From NCBI GenBank assembly GCA_947452905.1, contig CANGEP010000009.1, positions 1 to 64,000 on the forward strand: DNA of 64,000 nt. The letters are read 5' to 3'. Positions 47,445 to 54,792 of this stretch are shown here, in pieces. Made by a program: the position numbers and the translations under genes. The notes under the pieces are model-generated. The model was not told where the DNA came from, ran no database searches, and saw only the letters and a list, made by a program, of their open reading frames with translations. The DNA is from Bacteroidota bacterium. GTDB lineage: Bacteria; Bacteroidota; Bacteroidia; Chitinophagales; Chitinophagaceae. Position 1 is the first letter of the stretch. Each line of letters starts with the position of its first letter.

Positions 47445-48390
47445 AAGTTTTCCAGGATTGTTGAGCACGCTTGGGCTGTTGTTGTGCCCAGTTCCACATA
47501 TCTGTTAAACCAGCTTGAAGACTGGTTGTATCTTCGTAATCTAATAAGCTTACACTTAATTCATGTGAGGGTAAAGCGTCTTTAACTTCGTGTCTTGCCT
47601 CTTCGTGTTTAGTTTGGCCCGAGCCAATTACTTTTTTTAATACCTCAGAAGCTTCTTTAATAGTATAATATTTCCAAGAACCAATATTGATAATTTGTTT
47701 AGAAGCGCGAGCATCCGTGCCTGCTTTCCATAAAGGCAATAAACAATCATCGATACATGAAAAAGCTCTTTGTTGAGAGCCATCTCCAAAAATAGTAAAC
47801 GGTAAACCATTAATATTTTGATACATCCAAATACCTAACACATTGCGATAACGATCCCAAATATTTTGATTACGTCCGTACACATTATGTGGACGAATTA
47901 TACACCAATCTAAACCATGTTGTTCTCCTGCAATTTGAATATCCATCTCACAAGCATATTTGGCTACTCCATATGGATCGATAGGTGCAGGCGCATCCGA
48001 CTCTTTAAAAGGGGGTTTACCTACTCCATAAACAGCCATGCTAGAAGTAAATACCAATCGGCCCACACTATGTTGTATACAAGCATTTACCACATTGGCG
48101 GTAGCTACTAAATTACAGTTGTAATTAAATTTTCGAATAAAAGGACTTAAACCTTCGGCCGCATAAGCAGCAAAATGATAGACGATTTGAGCGTCTTTGA
48201 AAAGTTCACTAATATCTCCTGTGCTAATATCAATTTGATGAAAATTTACCCCCTTAGGCACCTGATCTAAATAACCACCAGATAAATCATCAATACCAAC
48301 AATACTATATTCGGGATGATTCGCTAAAATCCATTCGGCCATTCTTGAACCCAACAAACCTGCTACCCCTGTAATAACTATTTTTTTCAA
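47401..48390 (-). CDS. NAD-dependent epimerase/dehydratase (extended SDR)
   Basis: The 329-residue protein starts at TTG 48390, which places ITGVAGLLGSRMAEWI at the usual distance for the NAD-binding loop. Other motifs are YHFAAYAAEG, FTSSMAVYG and DPYGVAKYACEMD (Tyr-x3-Lys). It is likely a UDP-hexose or UDP-uronate 4-epimerase, or a related dehydratase. HNVYGRNQNIWDRYRNVLG resembles the substrate loop of UDP-GlcNAc/UDP-Gal epimerases. It overlaps the Wzi gene at its 3' end. It is the only precursor-forming enzyme in system B. Confidence 0.85.
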   Translation of the reverse strand: MKKIVITGVAGLLGSRMAEWILANHPEYSIVGIDDLSGGYLDQVPKGVNFHQIDISTGDISELFKDAQIVYHFAAYAAEGLSPFIRKFNYNCNLVATANVVNACIQHSVGRLVFTSSMAVYGVGKPPFKESDAPAPIDPYGVAKYACEMDIQIAGEQHGLDWCIIRPHNVYGRNQNIWDRYRNVLGIWMYQNINGLPFTIFGDGSQQRAFSCIDDCLLPLWKAGTDARASKQIINIGSWKYYTIKEASEVLKKVIGSGQTKHEEARHEVKDALPSHELSVSLLDYEDTTSLQAGLTDMWNWAQQQPKRAQQSWKTYELEKGIYSFWKNK

Positions 48391-48419
48391 AATACTAATT
48401 TTTATACTTTTTAATACAC

Positions 48420-49331
48420 TTATACCGAAGCTAGTAAACCATCCTTAATACCTTTATTCCAAGCTTTTAGCTTTTGCCATCGGCGCCTAAAAATAAAATA
48501 GAAACTGATGCCAAAAAAATAAAATGTCTGATACCCCAAAACAAAAGGCCAAGCCCATACAGGACTGTACTTTTTTAAGACCCATATACGGTTACGTGCA
48601 TTTAAATAATGAACTTTGGCGCTAATATAACCTTCCTTGGTTTTTTGCTTGGATTTATGCGACATACCCGCAATATGATAAATAACCGAGCTTGGCACAT
48701 AGGCCAACTGGTAGCCAGCTTTTTTTATTTTAAAGGATAAATCTACATCCTCGTAATAAATAAAGAAAGCCTCCGTTAAAAGACCCACTTCTTGTAATAC
48801 AGCAGAACGTACCATAAAAGCGCAACCCGTAATCCAATCAATAGATTTTTGAATTTTTTTTTGCGTTTGCCCCTTATCTAATGTATTGTATCCCGGGGTA
48901 CTACTAATACCTAATAAAGCATTGTATTTACTGCCTGCATTCCAAATAAGTTCGTGATTGTGATGAAAATAAATGAGCGGTTGTGCAGCCCCAATATTTT
49001 TGTTTTCAAATACACTTACTAATGGCGCTAAAAAATCGGGTTCTACAGCAACATCATTATTTAAAAGCAGTTGTAATTCATAGCCTTTCTCGAGCGCATA
49101 TTGCATACCAATATTATTACCACCAGTAAAACCCCTATTAGTGTCAGAACTTAAAAATATAATAGAAGTAAATTCATTCTTTAATTGTGTAACAGATTCA
49201 TCCGTGGAAGCATTATCTACAACTATAATATCATAATTAGTATAAGTAGTAGCTGCTAGTGAAAGTAAACTGTCTCTAGTTAGTTCGTAACTATTCCAAT
49301 TCACTAATATAATGGCTAATTTTTTACTCAC
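48420..49331 (-). CDS. Glycosyltransferase family 2, rhamnosyltransferase-like
   Basis: The 303-residue protein starts at GTG 49331, which directly precedes the canonical KLAIILVNWNSYE. It has VVDNASTDES, LQLLLNNDVAV (the metal-binding Asp), WITGCAFMVR and FFIYYEDVDLSFKIKKAG (acceptor-side ED-x-D). These are features of the rhamnosyltransferase-like GT2 group. A C-terminal hydrophobic stretch (about 255-280) may attach it to the membrane. It is 12 bp from the third Wzi gene. Confidence 0.88.
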   Translation of the reverse strand: MSKKLAIILVNWNSYELTRDSLLSLAATTYTNYDIIVVDNASTDESVTQLKNEFTSIIFLSSDTNRGFTGGNNIGMQYALEKGYELQLLLNNDVAVEPDFLAPLVSVFENKNIGAAQPLIYFHHNHELIWNAGSKYNALLGISSTPGYNTLDKGQTQKKIQKSIDWITGCAFMVRSAVLQEVGLLTEAFFIYYEDVDLSFKIKKAGYQLAYVPSSVIYHIAGMSHKSKQKTKEGYISAKVHYLNARNRIWVLKKYSPVWAWPFVLGYQTFYFFGISFYFIFRRRWQKLKAWNKGIKDGLLASV

Positions 49332-49342
49332 TTAACAATACA

Positions 49343-51010
49343 CTAAAAATGATACTGAATATTTAATTGCCCCATCCACTGTTGAACATCTCGCCCAGGA
49401 ATAAAATAAGTATTCACTGTTTGATACAAATTCCATTCGTAATTATTGGTTTGCATATATGAAATTCTTGGTCCTACAGTTATGTTTTTATATGTCCAAT
49501 CGACTTTTAGGGTACTAACAAAGTCTACATAAAAACGTCTAAAATCTTGTGAATTATAAAATGCAAATTCTAAAAAATCGGAATTATGCTCTCTACGTTC
49601 AAAACTAAATCCAATTCGATTTTTATTTTGACGCCAATTAAACTCAAGTGTTTGAGACGAGCCACCAGGGCCCACTCCAGCACCAATCAATTGTCCATCA
49701 TGCGTATAGCCTTGACGAATATTGGAACCTAAATACCAACTAGGTGGTACATTAGCCGAAAACTGTTCGGCCCTTGTTAATAATTGAGTTTGTGTTAGCT
49801 CTCCTAATAATTCCCAATAATAATTATGTGCTGTTGTAAATATCTTTTTAAAACCCCAGGTACTAGCATATCCTTTATCTGGCTGCAATAGCCAATTTCT
49901 AAAACTTGTATTATTTAAATTCCAGCCCACCTCGCCATAAAAACTAGTTTGTGCCGCTGGCATTTCATAATTAAAATAAAAACCAGTTAAAATTATAGGT
50001 TGTTCAATTTTATTATTAGGTATACTTGTTACAATATTTTTGATGGGTAAATAATCCTGCCATTGATTCATATCTTTTTGATACTGCATATAGGTTTGTT
50101 CGAAACCCAAGGTTAAATTATTTATCCATTTAGGTTGATAACTTATATTAATTCCACTTATAACTCTAGCTTTATTTTCAATAGCTTTATAGGTTTCATA
50201 AATGGTGATAGGTTGCCCAAGCGCATTCTTACCTAAATAACTTATGCTTTTCCATACCTGACTTTTGGGAACGTACAAAGGATTCCCTCTATAACTCATA
50301 AAACTACCAGGTGGTTCCCATCCCCCATTAGTGACCTTACCCGCCATAATATCAATGCTTAATTTTCCTACTTTAGTTACTAAAGGTTGATCGGTAGCAA
50401 TATTGATATGTGGGAAACCTGCAGCAGTACTAGATAATAATAATGCATTACGCTGTGCAGGACCCCACCACTGATTTGCAGTAGATACTCCCAAAGACCA
50501 TTTTTTATAATGCAGTTTTATAAACGATTGCCCCAACAACAATTGACTGTATTGTTTATCGCCCATGCGTTCGGGTAGTTCAATAAAATTATAAAATCGG
50601 TAATAGTCTCGCCAAATAACAGGATCGGCATCTAGTGGAAATGATTCAAATTGTTGATTTTGTGCATTCACCATTTCGGGTGCGAATTGTAATTCTATAA
50701 ATTTCCATTGCGCATTAATGCCAACTCGTGCATATTGTTGCCATCCCTTAGCAGGCACCATTGCACCATCATTCCAATTGTAGGGATGATTTTGTACCCA
50801 CTGAACTTTAGTTGTTAGAGGTAATGCATAAAGTTTAACAGTAGGTAAAAGAGAAATATTTTTTTTAGTGCTATCCTTCCAATAATTATCGGTAAATATA
50901 TAATTATCAGATTTAAAATCGGCTTGCGCTCTTAGCTTACTGGATGCTACTAATATAAGAAGAAACAATGCCAGATTAGCAATATAAAATAAATTTTTGC
51001 TACTGCGCAT
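49343..51010 (-). CDS. Capsule assembly Wzi-like outer-membrane protein (3 of 3)
   Basis: The 555-residue product is counted from ATG 51010; the longer frame begins with TTG at 51028. The signal peptide ends SSKLRAQ. The body has repeated aromatic-ended strands and the Wzi-like WSLGVSTANQWWGPAQRN and FPHINIATDQPL, and the C-terminus LNIQYHF has the terminal Phe typical of outer-membrane barrels. It overlaps the flippase gene by 11 bp. It is closest in layout to the protein at 45813-47444. Confidence 0.8.
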   Translation of the reverse strand: MRSSKNLFYIANLALFLLILVASSKLRAQADFKSDNYIFTDNYWKDSTKKNISLLPTVKLYALPLTTKVQWVQNHPYNWNDGAMVPAKGWQQYARVGINAQWKFIELQFAPEMVNAQNQQFESFPLDADPVIWRDYYRFYNFIELPERMGDKQYSQLLLGQSFIKLHYKKWSLGVSTANQWWGPAQRNALLLSSTAAGFPHINIATDQPLVTKVGKLSIDIMAGKVTNGGWEPPGSFMSYRGNPLYVPKSQVWKSISYLGKNALGQPITIYETYKAIENKARVISGINISYQPKWINNLTLGFEQTYMQYQKDMNQWQDYLPIKNIVTSIPNNKIEQPIILTGFYFNYEMPAAQTSFYGEVGWNLNNTSFRNWLLQPDKGYASTWGFKKIFTTAHNYYWELLGELTQTQLLTRAEQFSANVPPSWYLGSNIRQGYTHDGQLIGAGVGPGGSSQTLEFNWRQNKNRIGFSFERREHNSDFLEFAFYNSQDFRRFYVDFVSTLKVDWTYKNITVGPRISYMQTNNYEWNLYQTVNTYFIPGRDVQQWMGQLNIQYHF

Positions 51011-52241
51011 TTCTAAATTTTTGGACAATCAAATAATATAAACATAAACAAAAGCCTTCGATAAGTACAGGATAATATCCGGCGTAATAAGCAGGTAGCC
51101 CCAATTTTAATGCATCAATGCACAATAAAGAAATTAATAATACTATTACCCCTGCACCAAAATAGGCCATGAATTTTTTTTCTAAAATAAGCTCTGCTAC
51201 ATTTAATACGTTAAGTGCAATTAATAAAGGTACTGGGCTAATAAGTTTTACCAAATGTGCCGCCTCATTAAAAAAGACAGCATTATTGTTTTTTCCTAAA
51301 AATAAAACAGTAAGTAATTGCTCTGGAAATAGATACATAATAGCACCTGCTGCTATACAAAGTAGCGCCATTATTTTATTTTGTTGTGCTTTTAGTTTTT
51401 TCCAAGCTGCAAAACCCTCGTTGTGCGTGCCAGCCGCATGGGGCATTACCGCTGCACTATATGCATTTACTAACATTCTAAAACTAGAAATTAATTTATC
51501 GATAAGGCCATAAGCGGATAAAAACAGAGGGCTCACAAAACTAGGAAGCGCAAATAAAAACATAAATTGTTGTAAATGCACGGTAAGACCATTACCTGTT
51601 ACTAATATATTGGTTTTTAAAAGTGTTTGTAAGCGATCAAGGCTGGGGATATGTTCGGTTACTCCTTTTTGGAAAAAAGTACTAGGTAAATACAATAAAT
51701 GCAATATCAAAATAGACATGCTCATTAAGAACAAAGTAATTTCGATAAGTAAAGATTGGCTTCGTACTAAATAAATAATTACTAAAAGGCTAATACGTAT
51801 TAATAAATTAAATACAGAGTAAAGATTTATTTTATAAGTAGCAATTAAATAAAATTGAGGATTAATGCACTCGGCAATAATAATAGGAAGTACCAATAAA
51901 TAATAGATTCCATTATTGGTAAGTATAGGCAATATGCAAGAAACAACAATTGCTAAAAGCAATGGGATAAAACGAATTGATAAAGTTTCGGCTAAAATTA
52001 TTTTTTTTTCTTTTTCACTATTGGCTTTTCTAATTTCAACTACAGCGGTTTGAGAAGTACCAAAGTTTACTAGTATCGAAGCTAGCACCGAAAAAGACAA
52101 AGCTAAAAAGTAACTACCCAATTTTTCGGTGGCTGTATTATGAATTAGTATAGGTATAAGCAACAACTGAAAAACAGCATTGCTAATGTTTAACATCAAT
52201 AGAGAGGCAAATTGACTTATAGTGGGTATATGCAATTTCAT
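51000..52241 (-). CDS. Oligosaccharide flippase-like membrane protein (system B)
   Basis: The 413-residue protein has about 11-12 membrane segments and starts ISQFASLLMLNISNAVFQLL, resembling Wzx/MATE-type polysaccharide transporters. LGSYFLALSFSVLASILVNF, with GTSQTAVVEIRK after it, matches the cytoplasmic loop region. It is shorter than the system A flippase (503 residues). It would flip the system B lipid-linked unit. It lies between the lipoprotein gene (9 bp upstream) and a Wzi gene. Confidence 0.8.
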   Translation of the reverse strand: MKLHIPTISQFASLLMLNISNAVFQLLLIPILIHNTATEKLGSYFLALSFSVLASILVNFGTSQTAVVEIRKANSEKEKKIILAETLSIRFIPLLLAIVVSCILPILTNNGIYYLLVLPIIIAECINPQFYLIATYKINLYSVFNLLIRISLLVIIYLVRSQSLLIEITLFLMSMSILILHLLYLPSTFFQKGVTEHIPSLDRLQTLLKTNILVTGNGLTVHLQQFMFLFALPSFVSPLFLSAYGLIDKLISSFRMLVNAYSAAVMPHAAGTHNEGFAAWKKLKAQQNKIMALLCIAAGAIMYLFPEQLLTVLFLGKNNNAVFFNEAAHLVKLISPVPLLIALNVLNVAELILEKKFMAYFGAGVIVLLISLLCIDALKLGLPAYYAGYYPVLIEGFCLCLYYLIVQKFRNAQ

Positions 52242-52250
52242 GAAAGCTTA

Positions 52251-52922
52251 CTAAGGAGTATTGATTACTTTAACTACTAAGCCACCCAATGACCAGGATT
52301 CATCGCATTTTGGATCGGGTACATTGGTTTGCACTAAATAATCTCTTAATGAGATAGTTGCTTTTGATCCAGTGTGTTGAATTGTTTTTTCGATTTTATA
52401 CACCGAGGTTCTAAAATCATTACCACCACTACAAATACTAGGCATATCTCCAAATGCGCCAGTGCGAGGTGGATTATTAATAATGCCTACATAATCGGCG
52501 GGATAGGATTGATATAAACAATAAAGTGCATTACAAGGAGAGTTTGAAAAAGTAGAATGAATAATTCTATTGCCATCTAAAGTAACCTCCCAAATATCTG
52601 GACCATCAATCCCACCAAAATTATTATTACCATCCCAGGTATCATGCATATGAGGTTCAACAATAATCTGAATAGCTTTATGTGCTGGCAGATTATCTAA
52701 GTTAAGTGTAAAACCTCCATTATTATATCTTCCTAAATAGGTATCACCATTGTTTTTATATAAAATAGCACCTGTTAATTTTTCGGACGATCCCGACTTA
52801 AAATTATTATTATATACTACCGACTCGTTATATCCCGATTTCACACACCCGAACAACATCGTCATCCCCATAAAAAGGACAAAAAACTGCAGTTTGGAAT
52901 GAAAAAATTTGCGCTCTAACAT
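52251..52922 (-). CDS. Predicted lipoprotein of unknown function at the head of a polysaccharide unit
   Basis: The 223-residue product is counted from ATG 52922, giving a 25-residue signal peptide with lipobox LFGC; an ATG at 52961 adds 13 residues. The mature part has no family I recognise. It contains HMHDTWDGNNNFGGIDGPDIWE and several Cys (CNALYCLYQSYP, SICSGG, PKCDES), so a disulfide-stabilised beta-rich domain is plausible. It is probably attached to the outer membrane. As first gene before a flippase and Wzi it may act in export or surface attachment of the system B polymer. CAAAATTA at 53009-53016 could be a minus-strand -7 box without a clear -33. Confidence 0.65.
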   Translation of the reverse strand: MLERKFFHSKLQFFVLFMGMTMLFGCVKSGYNESVVYNNNFKSGSSEKLTGAILYKNNGDTYLGRYNNGGFTLNLDNLPAHKAIQIIVEPHMHDTWDGNNNFGGIDGPDIWEVTLDGNRIIHSTFSNSPCNALYCLYQSYPADYVGIINNPPRTGAFGDMPSICSGGNDFRTSVYKIEKTIQHTGSKATISLRDYLVQTNVPDPKCDESWSLGGLVVKVINTP

Positions 52923-53096
52923 AGGTGATTTTTTAAAATGCTTCGCCGCTCTTAGTCCCATTTTTGATACACAAGTGACTAAAAAACAAAGGTTTATTTA
53001 TATGGAAACAAAATTATTTAAAATAATCTAGACCATGGCTTAAAAAACACCTAAATAAATGATAAATACGGGATTACCCCCAGATAAGGAGTGCCT

Positions 53097-54437
53097 TTAT
53101 CTGGTAAGCCTATACATTGTAAGTGCAGCACGTTTAATTAATATAGGGAACTCCTTTAAATTAATGGTTTCGCCAGGTGCATGCGCCCCTTTACCTGATG
53201 CCCCAAGGCCATCAATACAGTCTAAATATTGAGCTACATAAGAGATATCACCTGCCCCTCTGGATCCTGGATCGCCTGCAACAGTTTCACCTAGGCCCAT
53301 ATCGGTGCTTACTCCATTAATAATAGTTACTAGTTTTTCATTGCCTGCTGTGGGTGCCATACTTGGAATACCGTCCTGAAAATGAATAGTCGCTTTTGTG
53401 CCAGCCAAATTATGGCTCACTATTTTTTGCATGGTAGCTCTTGCTTTATCTTTTTGCGCTTCGGTTAAAAAACGTAAATCACCCACCACTTTAGCTGATG
53501 GTGAAATAATATTGGTTTTACCAATCGCTGAGCCAGTGCCTTTAGCATCGCTAAACTGCATATCAGATCCTCCTATAAAAATACCTGGATTAAAAGTTAA
53601 ATATTTTTCGCTGCTCAATTGCTCTCTAAATTCATTTACAATACGAGCTGCTTCATAAATAGCACCATAGCCAGCACTTTGTGTAAACACACCACTACTA
53701 TGCCCTGTTTTAGCTGTTACCTCTAAACTCCATCCACTAGCACCTCTGCGAGCAGTAGCCACTGAGTGTAAACCATTCGCACCCTCAAATGCCAAAGCAA
53801 TATCATGTTGTTTAGCCGTTTCTATAAAATCACCTCTAGTAATTTTTCTTGGATAACCCGCGTTCTCTTCATCGCCAGTGAAATAAGCAGTAATAGCTGC
53901 GTCATTTAATAATCCTTGTTCATGCAAAGCTTGCAAAGCAATTATCATAACAACATCGCCTCCTTTCATATCATTCGCTCCTTGCCCTGTGGCGGTTGAA
54001 TCGTTTAAGATGGTAAAAGGATTGGCTGGCATATCGGGTTCAAAAACAGTATCAAGATGACCAATTAAAAAAAGCTTTTTACCTTTTGGTTTTTTGTTGC
54101 TTAAACTACTGGCCACTAAATGCCCCGCACGCTTAATAGAATCGGGCATGGCTACCCAATGCGTTTGTAATCCTGCTGCTGCTAACTCTTTTGCAAATAA
54201 AGCGCCTACTTTTTTAACCCCTTCTACATTTAAATTACCGCTATTAATATTCACCGACTCTTTTAATAATTCAATTGCCCTTGGCATATTCGCATCAATA
54301 TAAGCAAGTATCGCTTGCTCTTCTTTATTTAATCCATTACTTATTAAACCACTCGTTTTCGCATTTTGTGCTTTTGCAATTTGAGGAGAAAAACTTAAGA
54401 CTACACCCAGGAATAATACAAGTGAAAAACTTTTCAT
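53097..54437 (-). CDS. Secreted M20 family metallopeptidase
   Basis: The 446-residue protein has a signal peptide (residues 1-23, ending AKAQ). The M20 zinc ligands lie at H127 in GHLDTV, D156 in GANDMKGGD and E190/E191 in TGDEEN. A dimerisation domain around 230-340 separates two parts of the catalytic domain, as in glutamate carboxypeptidases. It probably cleaves small peptides or amino-acid conjugates in the periplasm. An imperfect hairpin (53080-53104) spans its stop codon. Nothing links it to the polysaccharide genes except position. Confidence 0.86.
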   Translation of the reverse strand: MKSFSLVLFLGVVLSFSPQIAKAQNAKTSGLISNGLNKEEQAILAYIDANMPRAIELLKESVNINSGNLNVEGVKKVGALFAKELAAAGLQTHWVAMPDSIKRAGHLVASSLSNKKPKGKKLFLIGHLDTVFEPDMPANPFTILNDSTATGQGANDMKGGDVVMIIALQALHEQGLLNDAAITAYFTGDEENAGYPRKITRGDFIETAKQHDIALAFEGANGLHSVATARRGASGWSLEVTAKTGHSSGVFTQSAGYGAIYEAARIVNEFREQLSSEKYLTFNPGIFIGGSDMQFSDAKGTGSAIGKTNIISPSAKVVGDLRFLTEAQKDKARATMQKIVSHNLAGTKATIHFQDGIPSMAPTAGNEKLVTIINGVSTDMGLGETVAGDPGSRGAGDISYVAQYLDCIDGLGASGKGAHAPGETINLKEFPILIKRAALTMYRLTR

Positions 54438-54563
54438 ATAAAAAATTTGAATGTTTTCTAATAATATTTACAAGATACAAAAAATAAATGTGTAGAAGCT
54501 ATGCTAAATTTTAAATTATTACTAATCAAAGTGATTACATTGTTTAACAATTAAACTTATTGT

Positions 54564-54752
54564 ATGCTAGTATTTTTTATTATGATTTTTATTTGGTTAG
54601 TAATTTTTAATATCATGATATGGATTTATGATGACTCTAAACTATCCTCCTCCATTAAGAAAAGTAAAAAAATACTCAAAATTGGCGCTATTGCTACACT
54701 AATAATTAATTTATTAATAATAATTGGAACTTGGTTATATACAAAAATGTAA
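54564..54752 (+). CDS. Small two-helix membrane protein, hypothetical
   Basis: A 62-residue frame starts at ATG 54564 and has two hydrophobic segments (about 3-22 and 42-58) joined by a polar, Lys-rich loop (DDSKLSSSIKKSKK). This is a typical pattern for a small inner-membrane protein with a cytoplasmic loop. A plus-strand hairpin with a T-rich tail begins three bases after the stop, which supports a real transcript. There is no known family and the function is unknown. Confidence 0.45.
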   Translation: MLVFFIMIFIWLVIFNIMIWIYDDSKLSSSIKKSKKILKIGAIATLIINLLIIIGTWLYTKM

Positions 54753-54754
54753 AT

Positions 54755-54792
54755 TAGATGGGGTGCACTATGTATCCCATCTATTATTTTTA
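54755..54792 (+). terminator. Hairpin terminator after the small membrane protein gene
   Basis: A stem TAGATGGG / CCCATCTA (54755-54762 and 54776-54783) with a 13-base loop is followed by TTATTTTTAA on the plus strand. It fits an intrinsic terminator for the 62-residue gene and lies just beyond the stop of the convergent TonB receptor gene. Confidence 0.5.

Noticed and set aside
51169..51513. 114-residue plus-strand frame
   Set aside because: It is antisense to a multi-helix flippase; hydrophobic genes often give such shadows.
53080..53104. Terminator at the end of the M20 peptidase gene
   Set aside because: A stem with one bulge spans the stop codon, but the minus-strand sequence after it is G-rich (GGGGTAATCCCG) rather than T-rich, so it was left out.
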